From NCBI GenBank assembly GCA_017165825.1, contig CM029366.1, positions 23,410,342 to 23,474,341 of the forward strand: a stretch of 64,000 nt of DNA, written 5' to 3'. Numbering within the stretch: the first letter of the stretch is position 1; each line of letters opens with the position of its first letter. The notes beneath the pieces are model-generated. The model did no database searches. It saw only the letters and a list, made by a program, of their open reading frames with translations, and had not been told where the DNA came from. Source of the stretch: Hepsetus odoe. Its lineage: Eukaryota; Chordata; Actinopteri; Characiformes; Hepsetidae. A program made the translations under genes and the position numbers. Of the stretch, positions 45,862-59,335 are shown one piece after another.

Positions 45862-46020
45862 TTGCGGAGAGGAAGCCAATGCAGGATCCCAGCCGCGTGC
45901 GCTGGGTGGCATTTTAAACGCAACCTCCTGAGTTATCTTTTTATTTTTCTTTTCATCTCAGTCTCTCTGGAAGCCACTGCCTGTTTGGACTAAAATAAAG
46001 CAGTGTCATTGCCGTAGTAG

Positions 46021-46034
46021 GGGTCACGTGACCC
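46021..46034. promoter_or_regulatory. Palindromic CLEAR/E-box motif
   Basis: GGGTCACGTGACCC, a perfect palindrome containing GTCACGTGAC, the core bound by TFEB/MITF/USF bHLH-Zip factors. It lies in a CpG-dense part of early intron 1. Confidence 0.5.
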
Positions 46035-46214
46035 GCGTTGTGGCGCGCGCGCTCCATCCGCCGCCCCGCTCATTCATCTTCCAAGGTGACTTTAGGGCCA
46101 AGATGCACCGCGCGCGCACAGGGCCTGCTACAACCTCTCTGCCCGAACAGAGGGATGTTTTCTCTAGTGTACTTAAGCCGAGAAAATGTGCTGGCTGCTT
46201 CTCCTTTTTTAGAG

Positions 46215-46255
<41 letters not shown>
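46215..46255 (+). repeat. (TTA)n microsatellite
   Basis: About 13 TTA units. Confidence 0.95.
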
Positions 46256-46820
46256 GTGAGCTCTTTACTCTCCATCCAGTACTCAGATGTCAAACAGCCT
46301 TTATTATGTCACTGTTGTACTTAAGCAAGGCTTAATGAACATTCTGCCGTGTACAGCCCAGGTGTATCTGTTTTTTTCTATCGCTCTTTCATATTTTCCT
46401 CATTCATTATTTTCCCTCAACTTTTCCCAGTCTGAATTATACACTTTACCCCAGCGTGTCACGCAGCTCTGCACGCTCATAACCACTGTGCTTGATTCAG
46501 CCTTTTATTCCTCCCTTTCCTGATTTTGCTAATCCTTCAGTGCTTAAGGCAGAGGCACTTAGTTTGGTACACACCTGAAAGCTTTAATAAAACAGGCCTG
46601 TTTTTGTTCTCCTACCCCCATGCATCCGTTTCATTCTTCTGTTCATTTGGCTTTATTTCCTCTGGACAATAAAAGCTTGTTCCAAGCCGACATATTTACA
46701 GTGTTAAATCGCAAACCACCAAACATGGTGTTACGTTTCAGGAGAATATTGGCCAGAACATAATCCTGCTTTGCATACAGATTGCCTCTCTTGTTATCAC
46801 TCAGTCATCATGCGCCTTCT

Positions 46821-46823
46821 TTT

Positions 46824-46863
<40 letters not shown>

Positions 46864-46866
46864 TCA
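46821..46866 (+). repeat. (TTTC)n microsatellite
   Basis: About 11 TTTC units. Confidence 0.95.
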
Positions 46867-49028
46867 AGTCTCAGTAAAAAGCTGCAGGCTATTGATCACA
46901 GTATGCTACAGTGTCATACTGTTACCACTCTTGTATCTGATCACGATCTTGTATGGACTTATAAGAGCACCCATCTAATTCCCCTCAGTTATTGATCCAT
47001 GTTGATCACTTACAATTTTCAACATGCTCTTAACAGCTGCAAGTCACTGGCCTACCACAGTTAGTGGCAGATGGATAAAATCAATTAGACCATCCCTAAT
47101 TTTGACCCCATCTTCTTTTTCTAAACATATCTTTTCATATCGCTCAGTGACCACACTTTCTGCATTCATTTTTGGAATAGAGACAAAAGGTAGCATTAAA
47201 CGCACTGATTTCATGTTATTTAGCATGCACACTTTATCAGCTGTTTGATTCAGTTCTTTTTAGTCTTGAGTGTAGCTGTTAACTTTTCCCACCATTATAT
47301 CTCCCTGTGAAGTATCGAGTGAAGAAGTCAGGAGAAGACATAGAGACTCTGATTCTCCCACTGGGAGTCAGTTCAGTTTAGTGAGTCAGTGCTGGTGGTA
47401 TTTGGGTCATTGATATAAATTTAAAGTTGAGTCACTGCTGAAGTCTCTAAGTGCAGCTGAGATGCTGCAGTCAATCACTGCCACGATTTAGAATCATGTG
47501 CGTAAATCATCATGGTGAAGGACATCTGTCAGTTACAAGCACTAAAGGACTTGACACACCTGGCATTGTCTGCTCTTCTGTTTTGGATTCAAGTTGCATT
47601 TATGACAGGGTTGATATGACTGCTGTGAATTCCATTCAGTCATAGGAAGAGTGCTTGTTTGGTTCACATCACTAGTCAAAATCCCTTTCATATTTTTGTG
47701 TGAATTTTCTATGCAATAATCCAAGGTCCCCTCTTGAACTCAATTAATTTCACAGTTTTGAGGATTCAAAATTGAGCTGACCCCAGGCCTTGTAACACGT
47801 CACAAATTCTGCACCGAAATGAATAAAAAATTATGTTAATTCTAAAGGCTGACAAGGCAGAAAAGTGGCTGTACAGACCATTCCTTGAACATGTATTCTT
47901 ATGACCTTGATGGAGCTTGATCTTTATAATGAAAAGATTTGTAAAGTGGTAAAACACACAAAAAATGTTTAAAAAGTGTTTTTAAACATTTCATCTCTTT
48001 TCATCTTCGAAAAATTTGAATGGCCCAGATTTTGCAAAAACAGTAATAAAGCAGTTTCCAAGAGGGATCTTTTTAGCATACATCAACTTTTTATTCATGT
48101 TCATCCAAAGGACGATGAATAATCTTGTACAATGGATAGTCTCCAATGCAATAGTTTCTTTTCCTGGCTCTGGGAGTTTTCTATAGGGTTATGACAATTA
48201 GTTATACATTATACTGTATGTACAACATAAAACAAGACTCCATGTGCTTGTTTGGTGTGACAGCTCCTTCCACACCCACGTTTCAAAGCTTCTTTTGATT
48301 CTTGTGTGCTGCAAAAAACATAAAAGAGTCATTTTGCTGATGTCTGCAGAAAAAGCCTTTTCTGTAACAGAATATTATTTCATTTACAAGCCCTGTCCCA
48401 TTGTCTGTTCACTTGCATTTGCAAAAGCTTAAATGATGATCATCTTCTGACTACTTGAACTCGCACTACTTGAACGTCTAGAAATGAAAGTCTCCATCTG
48501 CCGCACATGGATCTTCCTATTGTCAACCCATTGGTTGAATCAAGCCCCTACTCTGTCTAAAAAGGTGAACATGCCACCAAAGTAATTATACATGTGACTG
48601 TAAATTCAAAGACCGAACGTGAGTGATGTTTCTTTGATGGGACTATTCTAAAGCTTAGAGCATGACTAACCAAATAATACTGAAACTTAGGCTTTACAGT
48701 TATGTCCATTGTCATAGGGCTTGTGTGGGTGCGCATGTGTTACTGCGAGTGTTTTCGCATTCCGACAGGCCTAGTTAGCTGATTGTATAAACTACACTGT
48801 TGTGCTATGAAGTACCAGTCACTGACCTTATGAACGAGAATAGAAAAGAGCTATTACTCTCTGTCACTAGCTATCTGACCCTTTAGGAAAATCTTTCAGC
48901 TCATGTAATCGCTTCGTCCAACTCTCAATGTACAAATGCATACGTATGCATTTCTGTATGGCCTGTCTTGTATACAAATGTATACTGAATTTATGGTAAA
49001 AAAATATTATAAAACAGAATCCTGTAGT

Positions 49029-49202
49029 TGGGTGGCAGTGGTCTAGCGGTAGGGTGCTTGCCTATGGACTTATGGCTCAAGAGGTCCCAGGTTCAAATCC
49101 CTCCTCTGGCACTACCACCACTGGGTCCCTGAGTAAGACCCTTAACCCTGAGTTGCTCCAGGGGGACTGTCCCTGTAATTAGAACATGGAAGTCGCTCTG
49201 GA
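49029..49202 (+). mobile_element. SINE family A, 3'-truncated
   Basis: Head gtggcagtggtctagcggta, B-box ggttcaaatcc and body are good, but the copy stops inside the tail at gtcgctctgga and lacks the taagagcgtctgctaaatg part. Confidence 0.85.
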
Positions 49203-49512
49203 ATGTTTAGTAGTCTCATAAAGACTAACTTATGTAATTTTGACACTCTAAGATAAGCTACAGACAGAATTCAGTGTTCAAGAAAGCTGTTCTCTGAGTG
49301 ACATACGGTTCATTTTTATGTATGACATTTATGTATGATATTTTGACTATTTCTAATAGACCTAAGGCAATACAGCAACAGTTATTGATACTGTGATCAA
49401 ATTACGATTCAACACGATTTGTCAAAATGTAAGCACGTTGTGGAAATGTCCACTGTACTGAATTGGATGTTTCTTTACAGAAATACTGAATTAAAAAAGT
49501 AATACTGATAGT

Positions 49513-49539
49513 ACTTAATAGCACATTGATATGAAATAT
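49513..49539. repeat. 27-bp perfect inverted repeat, left arm
   Basis: Exact reverse complement of 49911-49937; the two arms flank a 371-bp segment that holds a SINE B copy and an inverted SINE A tail. Confidence 0.9.
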
Positions 49540-49562
49540 TGGCACATCAGAGTATTGTGATA

Positions 49563-49795
49563 TTTGTAGGAGTTGGCCACAGGATCAGAAGATTGCGGGT
49601 TTGATTCCCTCACCAGTAGCTTGCCCTGAGGTACCCTTGAGCAAGGTAATGTTCCCGTCACTGCTCCCTGGGCACTTTCATAGCTTCCCCATGCTGCACG
49701 TTGTTTGCATGGGTTAAACGCAGAGGTCCGATTTCGTTGCGGTTCACTGTGTGCTGTGATGTGCTGTGACCTCACAATGACAAGAATAGTCACGT
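49563..49795 (+). mobile_element. SINE family B, sense copy, head partly lost
   Basis: Begins at gaagattgcgggtttgattc (B-box region) after a damaged A-box part. It keeps the gtacccttgagcaaggta block and a body ending gacctcacaatgacaagaat. Confidence 0.8.
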
Positions 49796-49878
49796 TTGCT
49801 ATTTTGCCCACCGTATTCATCAATGTAAAATATAGCTAGCCTTTCTGTGGTCAGAAAAACTAAAAAATAAGAAAACTA

Positions 49879-49906
49879 CATTACATTTACGGCATTTAGC
49901 AGATCA
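49879..49906 (-). mobile_element. SINE family A tail fragment, inverted
   Basis: Minus strand reads tctgctaaatgccgtaaatg then taatg, the last part of SINE A and of the LINE-type tail, without any head. Confidence 0.7.
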
Positions 49907-49910
49907 TATG

Positions 49911-49937
49911 ATATTTCATATCAATGTGCTATTAAGT
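49911..49937. repeat. 27-bp perfect inverted repeat, right arm
   Basis: Pairs with 49513-49539. Confidence 0.9.
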
Positions 49938-50452
49938 TTGACCTGGTTTGATGCAAGTGTCTTGCAGTTTGCACAGAGCAGATGGATGGCATTACGCTAC
50001 ATAAGCTTATTCCTTTCTTTTGCCTATCACTTGATCATCTTTATATTTCTAACAAGTTTTCAAAAAGAACATTTTATATCTCCTGATGATCTATATGTTG
50101 CAGTGATGTTATAAAGCAATCCTCAGGGAGGTTTTTCCAATTGTCCTAGTTCTTAGTGAATGAGAAATGAGTTGCTCAATCAGGCCTAGTGCTTCTGACT
50201 GTTTGTTACAATGGGTGATGATGAGAGAAACTCCATTACTCTCCACAGCAATCCAAAGCGCAACAGAGTGAGGCTGCAGGCCACATGATTATCTTCTTCG
50301 AAGCGGGATGCAAATCAGGGCAGCATTGTGTGATGGTTGAAGTTAGCGTGGCTGTAATCGAGTAGCCAGCCTGGCAAATGCATTCTCTCCTGATGAAGAT
50401 CTTTTTATGGGGATGCATGTGGATTTTATTCCTTCATATGTGTGTGAAAGAG

Positions 50453-50453
50453 T

Positions 50454-50533
<80 letters not shown>

Positions 50534-50550
50534 AGGAGAGAGAGAGAGAC
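50453..50550 (+). repeat. (GA)n microsatellite
   Basis: Long GA run with a few interruptions (gaaag, gatag, gaagg). Confidence 0.95.
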
Positions 50551-51354
50551 AGGGAAATATCATGTGCAACCTCAGCCTTTTGCCACACTCATGCACTCTG
50601 ATGGATCAATATGTCAGTCACAAGCCATGTGAACAACATGAAACATGAGACATTAAGGTAATCAGAGAGGGACATGAGGGGGAGACAGTGAAAAAAGACC
50701 ATAAAAGGCATGCAGATGAGTCTCAGGCCAGGGCAGATCAATGAAAAGATTAACCGAAAAGCATTGCTTTGATCTGGGGCCAATCGAAAACTGTGAAACA
50801 TCAAGAACTCATAATATGGAACTCAACAGTGATAGGAAAGGAATTCCAGAATATTTTCTTTTCTTGCAGGGCGCTCAGCAGTAAAAAGGGCAAAGATAAA
50901 GACCTTTCAAGTTTAGCTGTATAAACAAGCTGAAGACAAGGTGCGCTCTAGACTTACTCATTTTATTTTAGCAGGTGAACAAGCCGAGCAGAGGCTGAAA
51001 TTCCAGCAGACCTGACAGCACAGAATCTAGCTGGTATATACTGACAGCAGTGATTTCCACGCAGGACAGCTTTGAATTTTAGGCAATGCAACATGGCATG
51101 AATACACAGAAGCCGCACTATTTCAGAGCTCCTTCTTGCTACAAATGGTTCACCAACTAGTGGACAACTGATTTGTCATAACCCAGTTTGTAGAGCAGTT
51201 CAAAGTTAAAATATACACAGTAACTACATCTTGTTTGGAAATCGAATTCCTTAAACCAGTGCTCTGAACCTCTAACTGAGCCAATTAAATGGATCTAATA
51301 TACTTTGAAAAGAAAAGACACAAAGTCATAATCTAATAGCTATTGTTGTTTGTA

Positions 51355-51906
51355 CAGTACTGTGCAAAAGTTTTAGGCAGGTGTGAAAAAATGCTGTAAA
51401 CAAAGAATGCTTTCAGAAATATAAATAATGATTGTTTATTTTTATCAATTTACAAAATGCAAAGTGAGCGAACAAAAGAAAAATCTAAATCAAATCAATA
51501 TTTGGTGTTACCACCTTTTGCCGTCAAACCAGCATCAGTTCTTCTAGGTACACTTGCACAAATTCAGGGATTTTGTAGGATTATAGTCGGTGGATGATCA
51601 ACCAGTTTTACCAAACAGGTGCTGATGATCATCAATGTGACACGGAGGTTGAAACGCAGTCATGTTTGGAACAACCTACCAGCCGAGTTCCTTCCAAAAC
51701 TGTGTGCAAGTGTACCTAGAAGAACTGATGCTGTTTTGAAGGCAAAGGGTGGTCACACCAAATATTGATTTGATTTAGATTTCTCTTTTGTTCATTCACT
51801 GCATTTTGTTGATTCATGAAAATAAATGATTAACACTTCCATTTTTGAAAGCATTCTTTATTTACAGCATTTTTTCACAACTGCCTAAAACTTTTGCACA
51901 GTACTG
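51355..51906 (+). mobile_element. Tc1/mariner-like MITE, full-length copy with long inverted ends
   Basis: 552 bp flanked by TA (51353-51354 and 51907-51908). Ends cagtactgtgcaaaagtttt and its complement aaaacttttgcacagtactg; the inverted similarity goes on inward for about 200 bases on each side. No transposase frame, so it must be mobilised in trans. Confidence 0.88.
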
Positions 51907-54900
51907 TATTAGAATAGGGATCTCTGTCTTCCTTTCACTGGTAAACTGGTCAACATGTTATACTGGTTACTACAGCAGCTAATTTGAAGAGTTGGACTGT
52001 CTGGGTTTATAAGCAATGGGAGCTAAACAGTCAGATACAACTTTATTTCATTCTTGTCTATCATTCTAGGTGCTACAAAAAAGCCTTTGGTCAGGTGAAG
52101 GAAAGTAATATTCATAAATATGAAATTTTATTTGAAAACATACGTTTTCAGAGTGTTCATCAGAGTTCATCAGAGTACGTCATCAGAGTGTTCACTGTAT
52201 GTTCAAAGGTTCAGCTTCATCTTATTAAATTGCTTTAAGTCTCACCTATTAATGCCACAGATTCAATTGATTCTATATTTTTGTCAGAAAGAAGCTTTTT
52301 TAGCAAACACACAGCTTCATTTATCTCGAAAGAAAAGCACTGCTGAACATGAAGTAATGGAGCAGCTATCAAATGAACCACCATGCCTAATGACAAGCTA
52401 GAGGGTTATAAATTTCTCTAAACCTGTGCTGACGAGCAGTAGAACTGTGCATTCTGCAGTGAAGGAGCTCTGTCCAATGACAATGCTTTTTCTTGATCCA
52501 GAAACCTTGCTAATTCTCCGGTGGCTGAATGCAATCAAATGCTCATGTTTCAACATCCAGTGTAAAGCGCTGCCAAAGAGTAAAGCCTGTTGCTGCAGAA
52601 AATAGGACAGTAGCCTGATTTTAGAAGAAATGCTGGATGAGCAGGTGTTTGTAAACGTCTGGACATATAGTGCATCATAAAGCCTATAAAGACATTACAC
52701 AGGATCAGCTGCAGATGCTGCTGATAAATCTGTAGTTCACTAAAGACACCCACAGCTTGCACTGTGGCCTGAAACGAGAAGATGGTTATGCCAGAGGAAA
52801 TTAAATCAGGCTCCTGTAGAGCAGATAAAGAGGAATTTGCGAGAGGGGGTAAGAGAGAATTGCAGGCTATCAGGACCAAAGAAGGTGGTATGTTTAGAGA
52901 AGGAAAAAACAGTGGCAGAAATAGAGGAAAAGCAAAGAAAGAGAGATAACCACAGTAATACCTGTTGAATGTGTGAGCAGCTTAAGACAGGTCTGTACAT
53001 GCTTTAATGATGTAGTAGATATGAGTAGATACGAGGGGCCTGAGTTAGAACTTAAAAAATTGCTTTTAAAAAACTAAAAAGTCATTAAATCAGCAAGATG
53101 GGTGGAACAATGGGTGTTCAAAGCTAGACCTCCTAAGCAGGATATGTAGTAGCCCATGCATTCCTCAGAAATGCAACACATTATACATAAAGCGGTAATA
53201 TAATAAAAAGCTGTTAATATAACAAAAACTTCAACCTTATTTCTTATGTTTGTGTTACACCATTTGAAAACAAAGCTGTCCAATAGAAACATTCATACTG
53301 CTCCAAATAAATTTTGTTCCATTAGTGTACGTTAAAGGAAATAAATGCTCCTAATACAGAATAACTATTCTGGAGACAACGTTTTGTTATAAGGTGATGC
53401 AATATTAATAGTTACAACGATTTTGCAGTTTTATTGCATTGCTTTATCTGCTTCAATAAAGCAAATTAATATGAAACGACCATGGTGTTTCATTTCCACA
53501 GGAGCGGGCATTGTACATATGCAACGTACTTACACAGTGGGGTTCTTACAGATTTTCAGACTTCAGTAAGCCCCCATAACTCCTAATATTCTAAAAAGAA
53601 ATGGATGTATTTTCACATCACTAATTATAGGTAAAAAATAAATATGTCTAATATGCTTGTCAGAGCTAATAGGCTTCTCCCTGTGCTACTCTTTGAAGCT
53701 GGACAGTTGAAAGGTTTATGATCAAGGGAACATGTAGGCTGAATCTGTGGATGTGTAATGAGAACATTTAGTAAGGTACCTAGCTGGTTCTGATATGGTG
53801 AATGAAGAAATGCTGACTAATATTGGCCTTAACATTGATGTCTTTCCTCAAAGAAAAGGGCTCTTTGAGTGGGATACGGGCGGTAATTTTACAGGGCCAT
53901 TATAATCAGAAAAGAGGTGGTATCCATTAAAGAAGAAAGGGGGTGGAGTGTGTCCTCTTAACATTATGAGCAACAGCATACCAGCTGTTTTTAGAATCAA
54001 TATGAACACACTAACCCATGCACACTCACGGTAGTGGATAAGCTTTATTTTAAAGAGCAAAGGCTCTGTTATTCAGCCTCCCACACTCAACCAACACACC
54101 CTCATGTTTTTCCTCAGAAAACATGCTTTAAAAATGGATCTAAAGAATGTGCTCCGCATGGTAATAAGCATTTGAATTGATGTTTTTCATGTGTAACCGC
54201 CAACCAGAGAGCAGGCCTGCTTGGAAGGACTACAAACTATACCACAAACTTGCCACTTAGTTTTTACTTAAAACATTTAAAAAATAAATTAGATTTACAT
54301 AATTATTTTACATAACCAACACTCACATTTTGCTTCAAATCAAGACTGGATCACTGGCAGTTTGAGTAAAAGTCAAGTAAGATTGAGTGAATTCTCAGAA
54401 TAAATAAGCAGTTAATTAAAAATAATTTTAAACAAATGAATCCAATACAGTTTTAATTTGCTTGTACAATACACATTCTAACATACACAGGTAAAGTAGT
54501 TGCATCAAAAATGAATATGATAAGTAAAAAGAGGTATGTCAAGCACTGCCAAATGTATTTCCAGCCACAAAGTAGCAAAATAATAAAGCTTTAATGCTGA
54601 TTTATATTTTATTGCATGATATATACTGCTGCTTTTGAAAAACTGTGAATACGAAGTAAAAATAAGTACTTTTTTAACTTACAAGTGGAGGAACATTTTT
54701 TAACGTAGAAAAATTGCTAAGCCTGTTTTGTGGACGATTAATTCTTCACCTGGTTAGCTCTTGATGGGAATTTGGGTTGCTTTAAATCATAGCTGTATTA
54801 ACAGCACCAGTAAAGATCACTTTAATTAACGGTAAGTAAATTTCTCTAGTAACCAAACCATCAAAGGATCCAAAAAACTCTCTGAAAAAACTTAATGTCT

Positions 54901-55448
54901 ATATAGGCCAACACAATGAAATAAATTACCATTTGAACCATTTGAATTGTGCTTCATCAAAATATTATTTACAATTAAATCTCACTGCATTTTTCCTTAT
55001 CCCATGAACCTTTAAGCCACCCTTCTCAGTCTCACTGGCAGGTGGACCTGCGTGTCCTTCTGTATTGCTGAAGGTTGAATAGGAAAAGAAAAGCTCTTTG
55101 CTCAAGGTCTCTCTGGTTGGCAAGATAAATGAGGAAGCATTAACCGTTGTTCACATGTATCTGCGCTGTAAACTTTGCTATGTGTAGACAAAGAGAATCT
55201 TTCTGTCTCTGTTCTATGCTGTCTCTTCACTCAATAAGTATGGCTCCATGGGGAGCCATTTTACAGAGTCTGCCATGTCACATGTCTCAAATCCTTATTT
55301 TTAGCTGGATTAGGAGAGTTTCAGGCAAGTGCTCTCACCCCCCACACACACATTAGTTCTCTCTTGCAGACACACATTAGTTTTTATCTCATGCACAGAG
55401 TGAAAACACATGCACAGGCATTAAAACTGGTATGTCAGACACTGGGTT

Positions 55449-55450
<2 letters not shown>

Positions 55451-55529
<79 letters not shown>

Positions 55530-55530
55530 G

Positions 55531-55568
<38 letters not shown>

Positions 55569-55580
55569 AGTCTGTCTATC
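55451..55580 (+). repeat. (TCTA)n / (TCTG)n microsatellite
   Basis: About 30 tetranucleotide units, mostly TCTA with TCTG at both ends. Confidence 0.95.
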
Positions 55581-55663
55581 CATTCGTTGCAATAAAAAAT
55601 TCACTGTCAGATAAAGTGATTAAAATGTATTATCTTTTTATATCCTTAAAGGAACGGAATATG

Positions 55664-55972
55664 TATTAGGCAACAAGTGAACAGTTATTTCTTATAGTTG
55701 ATGTTGGACGCAAGATCAAGGTCCTGAGCCAGTTTGTCCAGATCAATTGTCATGAATATTCTCTGATGGCAGTGGCCTCTTTTAGTAGGATAATGCACAA
55801 CTGCAATAACAGTTCAGGATCTAAACACAGAGGTAATGAGGAACATGACAACATAAAGAGTTCACGGTGTGGACAAGGCCTCAAAATTCCCTAGATATCA
55901 GTCTAATAGCACATTTGTGGTAAATCGAAATAGCAGCCCTACCTTGCAAGTTACAGGTCTTAATGTCTTTTA
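55664..55972 (+). mobile_element. Decayed Tc1-like transposon fragment
   Basis: Matches in order, with deletions, the same fish Tc1-like family as 24870-25612: ggcaacaagtgaacagtta, gatggcagtggcctctttta, gaggaacatgacaacataaa, accttgcaagttacaggtct. The transposase frame is destroyed. Confidence 0.65.
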
Positions 55973-56294
55973 AGATAGCTAGAAGAACATAAATTGGTTT
56001 CATATTTTCCATCAATCATAAGGATTCATTTAATTCCATCAGCACACCTGATTTAACATAATGAATGACTAGTCAGTTGTGGTATTGGATGGTACAAATA
56101 GTATCAGACTGAATATTCTGTTAAACAGAATGACATACAGAAAATGGTATTCTAAGTTTATTAGTATTTATATTAATAGTGATGTTTTTTTTTTATGAGC
56201 AAATTAACTTTTTTTAAAATAATTTTCTTGGATTATGAAGATTTTCTTCCAGTCATATACATGCCAGTATTTCTGTCATACCATCCACAACACA

Positions 56295-56360
56295 CTCTCT
56301 CTCTCTCTCCCTGTTTCTCTCTCTCGCTCTCCCTCTCTCTCTCGCTCTCCCTCTTTCTCA
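56295..56360 (+). repeat. (CT)n low-complexity tract
   Basis: CT runs broken by ccctgttt, ctcgct and similar. Confidence 0.9.
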
Positions 56361-59335
56361 AGCGTTGTTCTCACCAGGAGGGGGTAAGGATGTAGAATCT
56401 GTCTTTTGGATGTTAGGTGCTGTTGATGGATCAGTGCGTGGTCAGCTTTACAGCTACAGAATGCCAATAGTGTCTTTTTTCTAACAGAAATTTTACTGCT
56501 TGGTCTTCCATCCCAGGCCTGTAGAACACGTTTGCCAGGTGCCAGAAGGATGCGAAAAAATAATCCTATGTGATACATTCACAAAGAAACAAACCCCTGT
56601 ATTTCTATACACGTCACACTCATGCACATACAAGCACACTCAGAAACACATCTGCATCATATGTGTTCCATGAAATCACTATTATTGTCAAAATTGAATT
56701 GCTTGGTCAAATTGAGCGTTTGGAAGCTCTTTGGATGATGAATAAGGTATTGCGTTGTGTGCATGAGCGATGCAGTCTTACATAAAGCAAACACAAGCCT
56801 GTTTCTGGGGCAGCGCCTGGTGCAGCTTTTCGTGGCTTAGTGAAATGGGTTGCCTATGAAAACAATGATATATGCATTTCAAAGCACAGCAGAATGTTAT
56901 TGCTATATGTAAGGAAACTCATGGAAGAGGTCAACTTCACATATGTTAACAATAAAATGTTTCTTCATTTAAGCATTTTTCTATAATTTTTATCCACTGA
57001 CCGATTCATTCAGACTGTATAATGAATAGTAAGGTTAGAGGATATGGAGCTACAAGGCAGGCACTAGCCCTTTGAAAATGGTTCATCCTGAATGGTGACA
57101 ATGGTCAGAAGGCTCAAAACATAATCAACAGATATTTCTGTGACTCCCCAGAGCACTCATTTGCTCAGCAGCACTATTTATTATTACCGTTGCCGTATTT
57201 TAATTTAATGGTGGTGCATAACTGTGCCTGTTTATGATTAGCTAATTGCTGGGGCCGAAGCCATGATTACATTTCATATACAATGAATTGTTTAGCCTTA
57301 ATGAGCATTTGCACAAGCTGATGCTGAAAGCATAACTCCTGTTCCTTTTTATCTAAAAAAAAAAAAAGAGAGATTCTTGAGACTGTATTGAAGGACCATT
57401 TTTCTTTCAAATCACCATCTACCTTATCTGGCTCGAAACTAACTTGCATAAGTCACTGAGCAGTTGCGAAACTTGGAACATGAAAAACTATGATGCTTTA
57501 TCAGTAAGTTTTTGATGAGACAGATCTTTCCAAGGACATTCTTATCAAGGTTATATATCATTCAAACAACATACTAAAACGGTTGCTTTTATTTTCCCCA
57601 AAGCTCTCAAAAACCCATGTGTGAACAGATGAAAACTCTTCCACAGCATACATTCATCCTTCTAATTCTACCTCTGACAGATTTACAGCTTAATTTTTCA
57701 AATACCACCAGAATTGATGGACCTTCACTATAAATAATATGATTCACATTAACATCAAAGCTGGATTCTAAAAGTAGAATTGTAAGCTTTATTTCTCTTT
57801 TATGGTTATTTTTATTTACAATTTTGTGTTTTTTTCTTTATGTTTTCCTTCAATATGCTCTCATCACAATTGCCAGCCAGCATTACGCAAATACATCACA
57901 CAACCATTGATGAATCCCTGCGGTACTTACCATTCCTGCCTGCTAGCTCAGCCACTCATCTACTGACTAATGCTGCTTTCAAATGATCTTGGTTTAATTG
58001 GAAAAATGAGTTTTTCAGCAGGAACCACCACATGAATTCACTTGAAAGGCAAATTATGAACTTGGGTACACTGAAATGTACCCAACGAGAATTGGCAAAA
58101 TTGGCCTGTCAATGCTTTTTCATCATGACAGAGGAAAGAAGCAAACAGCCATTTTCCAAATGGAAATGAACACTTTAATGGTAATGGTCAAAATTATTAG
58201 CTTGTTGGACAAAGGTGCCAGCAAAACAACAAAGTACAACTATTTACATCCTTCATGTCTTACTACAAACACTCAGCATTAAGGCATTAATGCAGCTTTA
58301 GCCATACTGAAGTAAGGTATGTAGACATTCAGGTTACCACTTTACTAAATGTATCTTAACGCATTGCCCTGTTTTTCTCACCAATAAATCTGAACTTTGA
58401 GTAATCTGTTGTCTCTGATGTTATTGAGATTTCAATATATATCTAACATCTGTTACATTAGCTATCTACCTATATTCTACATTCACTAGCTAGGAAAAAT
58501 AATCAAGACCGTTTGTCTCAAATGATCAAGCCCTGAGCAACTGCAGTTGTTCGAAAGTGCTTTCTGTAATAGAGTTCAGATACTGCCCAGTGGATTCTAT
58601 TGTAAGTGCATTTTCAGTCAACAGGTTTTGTAAGTGCAGGTAAAAGCATCAAATTACTGTTCTTACTGTCATACACTGCAGTTTGAGATGAGGTAGAGAT
58701 AAAGTTGAAAAACTTTTCTTAAACATCAGTGTTTCATAACGCAGATGCAGATGAACTTCAAAGGCTAAACGATGCAGTTGGATTTTTAAATGGAAACATT
58801 GCCAACCCTGTCTCAGAAGAAGCTCTGCAGAGGCTCTCTATTTGTGTGAGAATTGTGGTGGTTGATGATGGTTCCCCATTTTATATCTGAGCAGATGAAG
58901 AGTTGCAAAGTGTGGGATGCTGTGAGGTTCACCCTTTGGCTCGGAGTGCACCAAAACTTCAGCTAACCAGCTGCAATCCGCCGCAGTTGCTCTGAGCACT
59001 GCCAATCCTGGAGGGGCAGAGAAAGGATGGAGGGATGAACTGTGGGAAGGGAAGAAGGGGGCTTATGAGGAACTGGAACACAATGTTCTTCTGCCAGCAG
59101 AGTTCAAGATTGGCTGGTGGATGGGTTAGGGCGTTGGGCAGCTTTGTGGTATTTGTTCTGTCTCAGTTGTTTTTGTGGATGTGAATTAGATGAAGATGAT
59201 GCTCTACTGAATGGACTGCGGACTCACAAAGGGCTGTTCTGTTTGCTGCTCGGGGCATTGTGTGTGTGTGTGCAGCTGTGTGTTTGGTTTGTGAGTGTGT
59301 GTTTGTGTCACGGAACAAGCCTTGAGTAAATATTG

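Noticed and set aside
46028..46324. 98-residue frame in cadps intron 1
   Set aside because: Includes a (TTA)n repeat and no domain or splice evidence.
55364..55669. 101-residue frame with Tyr-Leu-Ser-Ile repeats
   Set aside because: Translated (TCTA)n microsatellite.
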